A stretch of 64,000 bases of DNA from Pseudomonas chlororaphis (GCA_001023535.1 CP011020.1:5268501-5332500); one strand, 5' to 3'; positions 34,050-43,535 are shown, numbered from the stretch's first letter. The notes: generated by a model from the sequence alone, not told the origin. Made by a program: numbers and translations.

Positions 34050-36971
34050 ATGTCACTGATAGTTCTATTGCTTTTGCCCTTCATCGGCAGCTGTGTCGCG
34101 GCACTGCTGCCGCATAACGCCCGTAACGCTGAATCGCTGCTGGCAGGCCTCGTGGCCCTCGTCGGCACCGTGCAGGTAGCCTTGTTGTACCCGCAGATCG
34201 CCGACGGCGGTGTGATCCGCGAGACCTATTCCTGGCTGCCGAGCCTGGGCCTGGACTTCGTCCTGCGCCTGGACGGCTTCGCCTGGCTGTTTTCATTGTT
34301 GGTGCTGGGCATCGGTACGCTGGTGTCGTTGTACGCGCGCTACTACATGTCGCCGGACGATCCGGTGCCGCGCTTCTTCGCTTTTTTCCTGGCGTTCATG
34401 GGCGCCATGCTCGGCCTGGTGATCTCTGGCAACCTGATCCAGATGGTGTTTTTCTGGGAACTGACCAGCCTCTTTTCCTTCCTGCTGATCGGCTACTGGC
34501 ACCATCGCGCCGATGCCCGCCGTGGCGCCTACATGGCCTTGATGGTGACCGGGGCCGGCGGCCTCTGTCTGTTGGCCGGGGTGATGCTACTCGGCCATGT
34601 CGTCGGCAGCTATGACCTGGACAAGGTCCTGGCCGCCGGCGAACTGATTCGGGCCCATGCCCTCTACCCCATCCTGCTGGCGCTGATCCTGATCGGCGCC
34701 TTGAGCAAAAGCGCACAATTCCCCTTCCATTTCTGGCTTCCCCACGCCATGGCCGCGCCCACGCCGGTGTCGGCGTATCTGCACTCGGCCACCATGGTCA
34801 AGGCCGGGGTGTTTCTGCTGGCGCGCCTGTGGCCGTCGCTGTCGGGCAGTGAAGAATGGTTCTACATCGTCGGCGGCGCCGGTGCCTGTACGTTGCTGCT
34901 GGGCGCCTATTGCGCGATGTTCCAGAATGACCTCAAGGGCCTGCTGGCCTACTCCACCATCAGCCACCTCGGGCTGATCACCCTGCTGTTGGGCCTCAAC
35001 AGCCCGCTGGCGGCCGTGGCGGCGGTGTTCCATATCCTCAACCACGCCACGTTCAAGGCCTCGCTGTTCATGGCGGCCGGGATCATCGACCACGAAAGCG
35101 GCACCCGCGACATCCGCAAGCTCAGCGGCCTGGTCCGGTTGATCCCGTTCACCGCGACGCTGGCCATGGTCGCCAGCGCGGCAATGGCCGGGGTCCCGTT
35201 GCTCAACGGCTTTCTGTCCAAGGAAATGTTCTTCGCCGAGACGGTGTTCATTTCCGCCACGGCCTGGGTCGAACTGGCGCTGCCGATCATCGCCACCATC
35301 GCCGGGACTTTCAGCGTCGCCTATTCTCTGCGTTTCACCGTGGACGTGTTCTTCGGCCCCGCCGCCACCGACCTTCCCCACACCCCCCACGAGCCGCCGC
35401 GCTGGATGCGCGCACCGGTGGAACTGCTGGTGTTCACCTGCCTGCTGGTGGGGATTTTCCCGGCCCAGGTGGTCGGTTCCCTGTTGGCGGCGGCGGCATT
35501 GCCCGTGGTGGGCGGCACGCTGCCCGAGTACAGCCTGGCGATCTGGCACGGCCTCAATGCGCCGATGATCATGAGCCTGGTGGCAATGTCCGGCGGCATC
35601 GTGCTGTACCTGCTGCTGCGCAATCAGTTCAGGCTGGGGCACATCAAGCACCCGCCATTCATTGGCCGGCTCAGCGGCAAGCGCCTGTTCGAGCGCTGCC
35701 TGGTGTTGATGATGCGCCAGGGCCGGCGCCTGGAGCGGCGGATCAGCACCCGTCGCCTGCAAGCCCAATTGTTCTGGCTGGTCCTGGCCGCGCTGCTGGC
35801 GGGGCTGATCCCGATGCTGCACAGCTCGCTGGTCTGGGGCGATCGGCCGAAGATCCCCGGCTCCATCGTGTTCGTCACCCTGTGGGTGCTGGCGATCGCC
35901 TGTGCCGTGGGCGCGGCCTGGCAAGCCAAGTACCACCGGCTGGCGGCCCTGACCATGGTCAGTGTCTGCGGGCTGATGACCTGCGTGACCTTCGTCTGGT
36001 TCTCCGCCCCCGACCTGGCCCTGACCCAACTGGTGGTGGAAGTGGTGACCACGGTGTTGATCCTGCTCGGGCTGCGCTGGCTGCCGCGACGGATCGAAGA
36101 CGCCTCGCCGTTGCCCAACAGTGAACGCCGCGCACGCATTCGCCGCCTGCGGGACTTGTTGCTGTCCATCGCGGTGGGCGGCGGCATGGCGTTGCTGTCC
36201 TACGCGATGCTGACGCGCCAGACGCCCAACGACATTTCCTCGTTCTACCTGAGCCGGGCCCTGCCCGAAGGCGGCGGCAGCAACGTGGTGAACGTGATGC
36301 TGGTGGACTTCCGCGGCTTCGACACCCTGGGGGAAATCACCGTGCTGGTGGCGGTGGCGCTGGCGGTGTTCGCCTTGCTGCGACGTTTCCGCCCGCCGAA
36401 GGAAAGCATGCAGTTGCCGGCGCAACAACGCCTGCTGGCGCCGGACGTGGTCACCGACCTGGTCAACCCGCGCCAGGCCAGCGACACCGCATTGGGCTTC
36501 ATGATGGTGCCGTCGGTGCTGGTGCGCCTGCTGCTGCCGATTGCCCTGGTGGTTTCGTTCTATCTGTTCATGCGTGGCCACAACCAACCGGGCGGCGGTT
36601 TCGTCGCCGGATTGGTGATGTCGGTGGCGTTCATTCTCCAGTACATGGTGGCCGGCACCCAGTGGGTCGAGGCCCAGATGAGCCTGCGGCCGTTGCGCTG
36701 GATGGGCACCGGCTTGCTGTTCGCCACCGTCACGGGCCTGGGGGCGATGGCCGTCGGCTACCCGTTCCTGACCACGCACACCTGGCACTTCAACCTGCCG
36801 CTGCTGGGTGACATTCACCTGGCCAGCGCCCTGTTCTTCGACATTGGCGTATACGCCGTGGTGGTCGGCTCGACCCTGTTGATCCTCACCGCCCTGGCCC
36901 ACCAATCGGTGCGCGCGCACAAACCGGGCCTGCAGGCCAAAGCCGCCCCTCTCAAAGGAGCCACTGCCTGA
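34050..36971 (+). CDS. mrpA: Mrp-type Na+/H+ antiporter subunit A fused to subunit B
   Basis: This 973-residue membrane protein combines MrpA and MrpB. The N-terminal part is NuoL/ND5-like, with the key Glu137 (FFWELTS) and Lys220 (LSKSAQFPFHFWLP) of the proton path. The last 140 residues or so are a MrpB domain (FYLFMRGHNQPGGGFVAGL). Fusion of A and B is usual in pseudomonads (Sha/Pha type). The Mrp complex exchanges cytoplasmic Na+ (or K+) for protons and supports alkali and salt tolerance. It opens a six-gene operon in which every junction overlaps by one to four bases. Confidence 0.96.
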   Translation: MSLIVLLLLPFIGSCVAALLPHNARNAESLLAGLVALVGTVQVALLYPQIADGGVIRETYSWLPSLGLDFVLRLDGFAWLFSLLVLGIGTLVSLYARYYMSPDDPVPRFFAFFLAFMGAMLGLVISGNLIQMVFFWELTSLFSFLLIGYWHHRADARRGAYMALMVTGAGGLCLLAGVMLLGHVVGSYDLDKVLAAGELIRAHALYPILLALILIGALSKSAQFPFHFWLPHAMAAPTPVSAYLHSATMVKAGVFLLARLWPSLSGSEEWFYIVGGAGACTLLLGAYCAMFQNDLKGLLAYSTISHLGLITLLLGLNSPLAAVAAVFHILNHATFKASLFMAAGIIDHESGTRDIRKLSGLVRLIPFTATLAMVASAAMAGVPLLNGFLSKEMFFAETVFISATAWVELALPIIATIAGTFSVAYSLRFTVDVFFGPAATDLPHTPHEPPRWMRAPVELLVFTCLLVGIFPAQVVGSLLAAAALPVVGGTLPEYSLAIWHGLNAPMIMSLVAMSGGIVLYLLLRNQFRLGHIKHPPFIGRLSGKRLFERCLVLMMRQGRRLERRISTRRLQAQLFWLVLAALLAGLIPMLHSSLVWGDRPKIPGSIVFVTLWVLAIACAVGAAWQAKYHRLAALTMVSVCGLMTCVTFVWFSAPDLALTQLVVEVVTTVLILLGLRWLPRRIEDASPLPNSERRARIRRLRDLLLSIAVGGGMALLSYAMLTRQTPNDISSFYLSRALPEGGGSNVVNVMLVDFRGFDTLGEITVLVAVALAVFALLRRFRPPKESMQLPAQQRLLAPDVVTDLVNPRQASDTALGFMMVPSVLVRLLLPIALVVSFYLFMRGHNQPGGGFVAGLVMSVAFILQYMVAGTQWVEAQMSLRPLRWMGTGLLFATVTGLGAMAVGYPFLTTHTWHFNLPLLGDIHLASALFFDIGVYAVVVGSTLLILTALAHQSVRAHKPGLQAKAAPLKGATA

Positions 36972-37315
36972 TGGAAGAAGTCATCGCAATCGCAATCGGC
37001 GTGCTCGCCGCCTCCGGCGTCTGGCTGGTACTGCGCCCCCGGACCTTCCAGGTGGTCATGGGCCTGTGCCTGCTGTCCTATGGCGTCAACCTGTTCATTT
37101 TCAGCATGGGCAGCCTGTTCATCGGCAAGGAGCCGATCATCAAGGATGGCGTCCCCCAGGACCTGTTGCACTACACCGACCCGCTGCCCCAGGCCCTGGT
37201 GCTGACCGCCATCGTGATCAGCTTCGCCATGACCGCGCTGTTCCTGGTGGTGCTGCTGGCGTCCCGGGGCCTGACCGGCACCGACCATGTGGACGGCCGG
37301 GAGCCCCGGGAATGA
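36971..37315 (+). CDS. mrpC: Mrp antiporter subunit C
   Basis: This 114-residue, NuoK-like protein has three membrane helices and starts MEEVIAIAIGVLAASGVWLV. The sequence GLCLLSYGVNLFIFSMG matches MrpC/MnhC. Its ATG shares one base with the mrpA stop. It is a required part of the multi-subunit antiporter. Confidence 0.95.
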   Translation: MEEVIAIAIGVLAASGVWLVLRPRTFQVVMGLCLLSYGVNLFIFSMGSLFIGKEPIIKDGVPQDLLHYTDPLPQALVLTAIVISFAMTALFLVVLLASRGLTGTDHVDGREPRE

Positions 37316-38997
37316 CGTTGACGCCCCATCTGATCGCCGCCCCGATCCTGTTGCCGCTGCTGACGGCCGCGTTGATGCTGATGCTCGGCGAGAAACACCG
37401 ACCGCTGAAGGCGCGGATCAACCTGTTTTCCAGCCTGCTCGGCCTGGGCATCGCCGTGTTGTTGCTGGCCTGGACCCAGGGCCAGGACCTGCCCGCCTCC
37501 ATTGGCGTGTACCTGCCCGGCAACTGGCAGGCACCGTTCGGCATCGTCCTGGTGGTCGATCGCCTGTCGGCGCTGATGCTGGTGCTGACCGGGATCATCG
37601 GCGTCAGTGCCCTGCTGTTCGCCACGGCGCGTTGGGACCGCGCCGGCGCCAGTTTCCACGCGCTTTTCCAGATTCAGCTGATGGGCCTCTACGGTGCCTT
37701 CCTCACAGCCGACCTGTTCAACCTGTTCGTGTTCTTCGAAGTGCTGCTGGCGGCGTCCTACGGCTTGATGCTCCACGGCTCGGGACGGGCGCGGGTGTCG
37801 TCGGGCCTGCATTACATCTCCATCAACCTGCTGGCGTCGTCGCTGTTCCTGATCGGCGCGGCGCTGATCTACGGTGTCACCGGCACCCTGAACATGGCCG
37901 ACCTGGCGTTGAAGGTGCCTTTGGTGCCGGAAGCCGACCGCGGCCTGCTGCACGCCGGGGCCGGCATCCTCGCGGTGGCGTTCCTGGCCAAGGCCGGCAT
38001 GTGGCCGCTGAACTTCTGGCTGGTGCCGGCCTACAGCGCGGCCAGTGCGCCGGTGGCCGCGCTGTTCGCGATCATGACCAAGGTCGGCGTCTACACCATC
38101 CTGCGCCTTTGGACCCTGCTGTTCTCCGGCCAGGCCGGCGCCTCGGCGTACTTCGGCGCCGACTGGCTGATCTACGGCGGCATGGCGACCATCGTCTGCG
38201 CGGCCATCGCCATCCTGGCGGCCCAGCGACTGGAGCGCATGGCCAGCCTGAGCATCCTGGTTTCGGCCGGGATCCTGTTGGCGGCCATCGGTTTCGCCCA
38301 ACCGAACCTGGTGGCCGCGGCGCTGTTTTACCTGGTGAGCTCGACCCTGGCGCTCTGCGCGTTGTTCCTGCTGGCCGAACTGATCGAACGCTCGCGCTCG
38401 GCCAATGAACTGGCCTTGGAAGACGATTTCGACAGCTTGCCGCGCCCGCTGGAATCCTTGCAGCCGCCCAAGGGCATCAACCTCGATGACGAGCAGAAAG
38501 CCGTGGTCGGGCAAGTGATCCCCTGGACCATGGCGTTCCTCGGCCTGAGCTTCATTTTCTGTGCACTGTTGATCATCGGCATGCCGCCGCTGTCCGGCTT
38601 CATCGGCAAGCTGGGCCTGCTGAGCGCGCTGCTCAATCCCCAAGGGCTGGGGGCCAGCGCCGAGACGCCTGTGTCGAACCAGGCGTGGGGCCTGCTGGCA
38701 CTGCTGATCCTGTCCGGGCTGGCCTCGCTGATCGCGTTCTCGCGCCTGGGCGTGCAACGCTTCTGGACGCCACAGGAACGACCGTCGCCGTTGCTGCGGC
38801 CCTTCGAATGCCTGCCGATCATCGTGCTGCTGGGCCTGGGCATCGCCCTGACCTTCAAGGCCGAGCCGCTGCTGCGCTATACCCAGTCCGCCGCCCAGGC
38901 GCTGAACAACCCGGAACATTACGTGATGTCAGTGCTGGCCACCCGTGCCATCCCCAGCCCCGAGGCGCGCGCCGCGACGCTGGAGGTGCAGCCATGA
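37312..38997 (+). CDS. mrpD: Mrp antiporter subunit D
   Basis: This 561-residue NuoN/ND2-like protein has about fourteen membrane helices. Expected charged residues are present in FVFFEVLLAASYGLML and FLAKAGMWPLNFWLVPAY. MrpD is one of two proton-channel-like subunits in the complex. The ATG at 37312 forms an ATGA overlap with the mrpC stop. The longer in-frame region upstream lies in mrpC. Confidence 0.96.
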   Translation: MTLTPHLIAAPILLPLLTAALMLMLGEKHRPLKARINLFSSLLGLGIAVLLLAWTQGQDLPASIGVYLPGNWQAPFGIVLVVDRLSALMLVLTGIIGVSALLFATARWDRAGASFHALFQIQLMGLYGAFLTADLFNLFVFFEVLLAASYGLMLHGSGRARVSSGLHYISINLLASSLFLIGAALIYGVTGTLNMADLALKVPLVPEADRGLLHAGAGILAVAFLAKAGMWPLNFWLVPAYSAASAPVAALFAIMTKVGVYTILRLWTLLFSGQAGASAYFGADWLIYGGMATIVCAAIAILAAQRLERMASLSILVSAGILLAAIGFAQPNLVAAALFYLVSSTLALCALFLLAELIERSRSANELALEDDFDSLPRPLESLQPPKGINLDDEQKAVVGQVIPWTMAFLGLSFIFCALLIIGMPPLSGFIGKLGLLSALLNPQGLGASAETPVSNQAWGLLALLILSGLASLIAFSRLGVQRFWTPQERPSPLLRPFECLPIIVLLGLGIALTFKAEPLLRYTQSAAQALNNPEHYVMSVLATRAIPSPEARAATLEVQP

Positions 38998-39482
38998 AGC
39001 GCCTGTTCCCTGCCCCGTGGCTGTCCCTGGCACTCTGGTTGTTGTGGCTGGTGATGAACCTGTCCCTGAGCCCCGGCCACTTGTTGCTGGGGGCCGCGCT
39101 GGGCTTCCTGGCCCCGCTGATGATGCGCCCGTTGCGCCCGCGGCCGATCCGCATCCGCCGACCGTGGGTGATGCTGCGGCTGTTCCTGCTGGTGGGCCGT
39201 GACGTGCTGGTGTCCAACCTCGCGGTGGCCTGGGGCGTGCTGAACGCCGGTCGCCGTCCGCCGCGCTCGCGCTTCGTCAAGGTGCCGCTGGACCTGAACG
39301 ATGCCAACGGCCTGGCCGCGCTGTCGATGATCACTACGGTGGTGCCAGGCACGGTCTGGTCGGAACTGGCCTTGGACCGCAGCATCCTGCTGCTGCATGT
39401 GTTCGACCTAGACGACGAGGCGGCCTTCATCGCGCACTTCAAGGCCACCTACGAGCGCCCATTGATGGAGATTTTCGAATGA
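38994..39482 (+). CDS. mrpE: Mrp antiporter subunit E
   Basis: This 162-residue protein has an N-terminal pair of membrane helices (LSLALWLLWLVMNLSLSPGH) and a soluble C-terminal domain containing NGLAALSMITTVVPGTVW, a conserved MrpE motif. ATGA overlaps join it to mrpD and mrpF. Confidence 0.95.
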   Translation: MKRLFPAPWLSLALWLLWLVMNLSLSPGHLLLGAALGFLAPLMMRPLRPRPIRIRRPWVMLRLFLLVGRDVLVSNLAVAWGVLNAGRRPPRSRFVKVPLDLNDANGLAALSMITTVVPGTVWSELALDRSILLLHVFDLDDEAAFIAHFKATYERPLMEIFE

Positions 39483-39757
39483 GCCCGTTGCTGTCCAACG
39501 CGATTCTCCTGAGCCTGTTCCTGTTTTCCCTGGCGATGGTGCTGACCCTGCTGCGGCTGTTCAAGGGGCCGTCGGCGCAGGACCGGGTCCTGGCCCTGGA
39601 CTACCTGTACATCGTGGCGATGCTGATGATGCTGGTGCTGGGCATCCGCTACGCCAGTGACACCTATTTCGAGGCGGCGCTGCTGATCGCCCTGTTCGGC
39701 TTTGTCGGCTCGTTTGCCCTGGCCAAGTTCCTGCTGCGTGGCGAGGTGATCGAATGA
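39479..39757 (+). CDS. mrpF: Mrp antiporter subunit F
   Basis: This 92-residue protein has three membrane helices and the MrpF motif RLFKGPSAQDRVLALD near residue 27. It overlaps mrpE and mrpG by four bases each. Confidence 0.95.
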   Translation: MSPLLSNAILLSLFLFSLAMVLTLLRLFKGPSAQDRVLALDYLYIVAMLMMLVLGIRYASDTYFEAALLIALFGFVGSFALAKFLLRGEVIE

Positions 39758-40107
39758 ACGTGGAGTTATCGATGTGGATCGAAATCCCGGTGGCGATCCT
39801 GCTGGTGCTCGGCAGCCTGTTCGCCCTGGCCGGCGCCATCGGCCTGGTGCGGCTGAAGGATTATTTCCAGCGCATGCATCCGCCGGCCCTGGCGTCCACC
39901 CTGGGGGCCTGGTGCGTGGCGTTGGCCTCGATCCTGTACTTTTCGGGGCTCAAGTCCGGACCGGTGCTGCACGCCTGGCTGATCCCGATCCTGCTGTCGA
40001 TCACCGTGCCGGTGACCACCCTGCTGCTGGCCCGGGCGGCGCTGTTTCGCAAGCGCATGGCGGGGGATGATGTGCCGGCGGAGGTGAGCAGTCGCCGTGA
40101 GGGCTAA
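39754..40107 (+). CDS. mrpG: Mrp antiporter subunit G
   Basis: This 117-residue protein has three membrane helices and the MrpG motif IGLVRLKDYFQRMHPPALAS. It is the last gene of the operon. A start at ATG 39772 is also possible, but 39754 keeps the ATGA overlap seen at the other junctions. A REP pair follows. Confidence 0.95.
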   Translation: MNVELSMWIEIPVAILLVLGSLFALAGAIGLVRLKDYFQRMHPPALASTLGAWCVALASILYFSGLKSGPVLHAWLIPILLSITVPVTTLLLARAALFRKRMAGDDVPAEVSSRREG

Positions 40108-40130
40108 CGGGTATTTCGAGCGAACGCCTT

Positions 40131-40313
40131 TGTGGCGAGGGGATTTATCCCCGCTGGGTTGCGGAGCAACCCCAAAGCCTGCCACCTGTGTACATCCGAT
40201 TGACCACGTTCAGCCGTTATAAGGGCCGCTTCGCGCCCCAACGGGGATAAATCCCCTCGCCACGGTGATGCCTTCAGTCGCCCTCCAACGGGAGCAAGCT
40301 CCCTCGCCACAAC
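40131..40313. repeat. REP inverted pair plus one extra REP arm
   Basis: Arms TGTGGCGAGGGGATTTATCC (from 40131) and its complement (ending 40264) form a pair with about 85 bases between them. A lone arm of the other type, GGGAGCAAGCTCCCTCGCCACA, follows at about 40289-40312. It separates the convergent mrpG and DUF3995 genes. Confidence 0.88.
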
Positions 40314-40323
40314 AGCCTTGTCC

Positions 40324-40761
40324 TCAGACCCACGCCACCGCCAGCAACCCGGCCCCGAGCACCACGCACAACGGCGAATAGATCCAGGTATCAAGCCTGG
40401 CAAACGTCGACTCCTTGAACTCCTTGAAGAAGCCCACCAGCTCCGACTCGCCGATGGCGCGGGCGAACATCAGCAAGGCGATCGCGCTGATCAGCCATTG
40501 CAGCGCCCGGTGCGTGACCGGCGGTGCCAACAGCCCGCCCCGCAGGCTCACCAGAACCGCGATCAACAGCAGCGCCAAGGCCACCAGCAACGTCAACCAG
40601 CCCGACGGATCGAACGCCGGTCGCAGCGCTTCGCCGTGCTTGGCCGGCACCTGGGGCACCACCGCCAAAACCGCCCAACGCCCACCCAGGGCCCAATACA
40701 AGTGAATCAAGCTGATGGTCGCAAACACTGCGACCAGCGACCGAGCCAAGAAAAGCGTCAT
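40324..40761 (-). CDS. DUF3995 membrane protein
   Basis: This is a 145-residue protein with four predicted membrane helices. It contains ISLIHLYWALGGRWAV near residue 17 and a C-terminal FFKEFKESTFARLDTWIYSPLC, both typical of DUF3995. The function of this family is unknown. The start at 40761 is chosen over 40794 because AGGAGG precedes it. It is a single-gene unit convergent with mrp. Confidence 0.85.
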   Translation of the reverse strand: MTLFLARSLVAVFATISLIHLYWALGGRWAVLAVVPQVPAKHGEALRPAFDPSGWLTLLVALALLLIAVLVSLRGGLLAPPVTHRALQWLISAIALLMFARAIGESELVGFFKEFKESTFARLDTWIYSPLCVVLGAGLLAVAWV

Positions 40762-40894
40762 TCGCCAGCCTCCTGAAAAAGGTTGAACAATCATCCTAGC
40801 TCGAATTTGGCAATTCGCCGGACGGGCGCAGACTGCCCGTTTGCGGCGAAAGACGCATTGCCCAGGATCAAGAGTTCTAACGGCTGGCCATTCT

Positions 40895-41905
40895 TTAGAG
40901 ACTGGCCGCGACTTTGTCCGCCACCTCCTTGGGCAGCCAGGCCTGCCAGACCTGCGGATGCGCCTTGAGGAACGCTTCGGCGGCCTCGCGCGGCGGTGTG
41001 CGTTTCTCGCTCATGTCGGCCAGGGCCTTGTTCAATGGATCGATGGGCAAATCGACCTTGGCGAAGAACTCGGCGATGTCCGGGTGTTGCTGCTGGAACG
41101 GCGTGGAGACGCCAATCGACAGTTTCGAGGCCAGGGATCGGGTCGGCTTCGGATTGGGATTATCGGCATCGGTGAGGGTTTTCCAGGCCTCGGCATCGAA
41201 CGGCGGCTCCTGCAACTGCACCAGCTTGAACTTTCCAAGCAAGGGCGTGGGTGACCAGTAATAAAACAGGATCGGCTTGCCCCGGCGGATCGACGAGGTG
41301 ATTTCAGCGTCCAGCGCCGCCCCCGAGCCACTGCGGAAATTCACATAGCTGTCCGTCAAGCCGTAGGCCTTGAGCTTCTGCTTGTTGACCACCTCGGACG
41401 TCCAGCCGATGGGGCTGTTGAGGAAACGGCCCTTGTCCGGGCTCTCCGGGTCCTTGAACACGTGCTTGTAGCGCGCCAGGTCCTGGACACTGCGCAAATC
41501 CGGCGCCACGGGCTTGATGCCTTTGGCCGGGTCGCCCTTGATGACGTACTCGGGCACCCACCAACCCTCGGTCGCGCCCTTGACCGTATCGCCCAGGGCG
41601 ACCACCTTGCCCTCGGCCTCGGCCTTGACCCACACCGGACTGCGGCCAGCCCACTCTTCACCGATGACCTGGATGTCGTTGTTGGCCAGGGCGGTTTCCA
41701 GGGTGATGGTGGTGCCCGGCAAGGTGTCGGTCGGCAGGTCGTAGCCTTTTTCGACGATGATCCGCAGGATATCGGTGATCAGGCTGCCGCTTTCCCAGTT
41801 CAGGTCGGCGAAGTGGATCGGTGCCGAAGCCGCCGACGCCGGAAACGGCGCCCCCAACACAGCCAAGGTGGCCCAGGCAGCCAGCCACTGTCGAACTCGT
41901 TTCAT
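40895..41905 (-). CDS. Glycine-betaine/choline-type ABC substrate-binding protein (OpuAC family)
   Basis: This 336-residue secreted protein has a signal peptide of about 29 residues ending ASA, then IHFADLNWESGSLITDI, LPGTTITLETALANNDIQVIGEEW and GATEGWWVPEYV, the OpuAC fold with aromatic residues for quaternary amines. It should bind choline, betaine, carnitine or a similar osmolyte in the periplasm. The ATG at 41905 has GAGG upstream; a GTG three codons earlier is less likely. No ATPase or permease gene adjoins it, so it probably serves a transporter encoded elsewhere. Confidence 0.9.
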   Translation of the reverse strand: MKRVRQWLAAWATLAVLGAPFPASAASAPIHFADLNWESGSLITDILRIIVEKGYDLPTDTLPGTTITLETALANNDIQVIGEEWAGRSPVWVKAEAEGKVVALGDTVKGATEGWWVPEYVIKGDPAKGIKPVAPDLRSVQDLARYKHVFKDPESPDKGRFLNSPIGWTSEVVNKQKLKAYGLTDSYVNFRSGSGAALDAEITSSIRRGKPILFYYWSPTPLLGKFKLVQLQEPPFDAEAWKTLTDADNPNPKPTRSLASKLSIGVSTPFQQQHPDIAEFFAKVDLPIDPLNKALADMSEKRTPPREAAEAFLKAHPQVWQAWLPKEVADKVAASL

Positions 41906-42092
41906 GCTTTGCACCTCGTGCCAGATACAGACATAACCGAACGGCCCTGCGTCAGCGAACGCAAGCCTCTGAATAGTTCAGTCAATTGACTGTAGCCGAG
42001 GTTCCAGCGGCCCCCTGAGAAACTGCAAGCGAGCCAGGCACAATGGCCACCGCGCACACGGTTTTCGAGGCATTTTCAGCGGTGAAGCCGTA

Positions 42093-42542
42093 TCACTCGC
42101 TGGCCTTGAAGGTCACGAGCTCGCCCTTGCGCCATTTGGCGGCCTTGGCGGTGACGGCTTTCAGGGTCTTGGTCAGGCCTTCCTGCAATTGTTCATTGGC
42201 GGCGAACACCGTCACCACGCTATGGCCTTCCTTGAACAGGATCGCATGGCCCGCGGGCGTCGTGACGAAGGCATAGTCACCCAGGCCATAGACCGTCAAC
42301 TTGATTTCGCGAAAGCGGATTTCAAACTTGCCGCCCTCACGACTGGGCAACACCGCCGCGCGAAAATGATCACCGACCTTGAGTTCGAGCCTGGGCTTGT
42401 CATCGACCACCAGGGCCGACTCGGTGTCGATTTCGGCGACATAGATCCCTTCCGGGGTCTGCTCGGTGATGTAGACGAAACGCGACTGGAACAGTTTGAC
42501 CAGTTTTGCCCGCAGGTCACCGAGTACAAACAACGCATGCAT
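42093..42542 (-). CDS. Conserved hypothetical protein, 149 aa
   Basis: I do not recognise a family. The protein is soluble with mixed helix and strand, contains GIYVAEIDTESALVVDDKPRLELKVG-type strand-rich sequence and has a basic C-terminal third (LTKTLKAVTAKAAKWRKGEL). No signal peptide or metal motif is present. The start is uncertain: ATG 42542 is chosen. A GTG at 42614 would add 24 residues and neither has a strong ribosome site. It stands alone between the betaine-binding protein gene and a long intergenic region. Confidence 0.7.
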   Translation of the reverse strand: MHALFVLGDLRAKLVKLFQSRFVYITEQTPEGIYVAEIDTESALVVDDKPRLELKVGDHFRAAVLPSREGGKFEIRFREIKLTVYGLGDYAFVTTPAGHAILFKEGHSVVTVFAANEQLQEGLTKTLKAVTAKAAKWRKGELVTFKASE

Positions 42543-42967
42543 GTCCAGATTACTTACTGCCAAGGAAACATCCCCATCTTTGAAAACGGCCCGCCCGCTA
42601 AAAGGACGGACCACGAGAACCCGTGCCGACTGTAGTGTCGCAATGGACCTGTCTTTGAAATTCGAAATGAACGGCGCACCCCATCCCCGGCCGAGAGCAG
42701 ACTAAAGGTTGCCGCGCTCGCCGTCTTTCCCGAGGGGGCGTCAGAGGCTGAAGGAAAACGCCACGCTGAGCATCGGAAAAGTGGGACGACTAACTTTAGG
42801 GAAATTTCTCACTTAGAAAAGCATTTTTCTGACATCGAGCCCAAAAAAAATTGCTTTAGATAGGCGCAGCCGTCTACACGACACTGCCGATTCTAGAGCA
42901 GCCGAAGGCGTGGAGACTACTCGCAGCACTCGACAATTCGTCGGTAAACCATAGAAAAGGAATTCGC
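42543..42967. other. Gene-free stretch of about 425 bases
   Basis: This region is AT-rich around 42790-42860, including a run of eight A residues followed by TTGCTTTAGATAGG, which could contain a promoter for the small gene at 42968. An imperfect AGAAAA-N3-TTTTCT hairpin lies near 42816. I see no ORF with a ribosome site, no REP element and no RNA fold I can name. A small RNA gene cannot be excluded. Confidence 0.3.
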
Positions 42968-43204
42968 ATGGCTACTTTCATCCCGCTCCGGCCCCCTATC
43001 GTCCCTTGTGTCGTCGACACAGCCGATACCTTCGACGGTGTCGATTACCTGCCCATTTCGTTGATTCAACCGCGTTATCGAGTTGTCCTGGCCGGAAAGT
43101 GTTTCTTTCACATTGAAGAAATATCAACTGGGCGTGTAAGAGGTTTCCGCACCGACCATAACGAGGCCTGCTACCTGGCCAGGCGTCTCGAACAGAGTGC
43201 TTGA
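42968..43204 (+). CDS. Small hypothetical protein, 78 aa
   Basis: This small ORF starts with an ATG eight bases after AAGGA, a good ribosome site. The protein is soluble and ends with a short charged helix (TDHNEACYLARRLEQSA). The family is not recognised. It lacks membrane segments and signal peptide. Codon use is less GC-biased than in large genes nearby. It precedes the DUF2789 gene by about 95 bases. Confidence 0.6.
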   Translation: MATFIPLRPPIVPCVVDTADTFDGVDYLPISLIQPRYRVVLAGKCFFHIEEISTGRVRGFRTDHNEACYLARRLEQSA

Positions 43205-43298
43205 AGGCCTGATGTCGATCGAACTCCTGGCGCTCGCTTGTCTCTGATAGAAAGAAGCAACCCAGGCGTCATGACGGCGCCCGCCAAAGGAGAACCCC

Positions 43299-43535
43299 AT
43301 GGAACAGCCTTCCCACGAGCTCAGTACCCTGTTCGACCAACTCGGCCTGCCCTCGGACGGTAAAGCCATCGACGATTTCATCGTGGCCCACCCGCTGGCA
43401 CCGGAGATCAAGCTGGTGGAGGCCGACTTCTGGTCGGATCAGCAGAAAGCCCTGCTGCGTGAATGGCTGCTGGCCGACGGCGAAGAGGCGGTCCTGGTGG
43501 ACCAACTGAACGTGCGTTTGCACGACGGTAAATAA
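43299..43535 (+). CDS. DUF2789 family protein
   Basis: This 78-residue protein matches DUF2789: it starts MEQPSHELSTLFDQLGLPSD and contains FIVAHPLAPEIKLVEADFW and ALLREWLLADGEEAVLVDQL. The function is unknown. AAAGGAG precedes the ATG. A REP pair separates it from the convergent chemoreceptor gene. Confidence 0.9.
   Translation: MEQPSHELSTLFDQLGLPSDGKAIDDFIVAHPLAPEIKLVEADFWSDQQKALLREWLLADGEEAVLVDQLNVRLHDGK

Noticed and set aside
34587..36920. Long open frame on the minus strand opposite mrpA (777 codons)
   Set aside because: The translation is dominated by His, Gln, Arg and Gly as expected for antisense of a membrane protein gene. mrpA is clearly the real gene.
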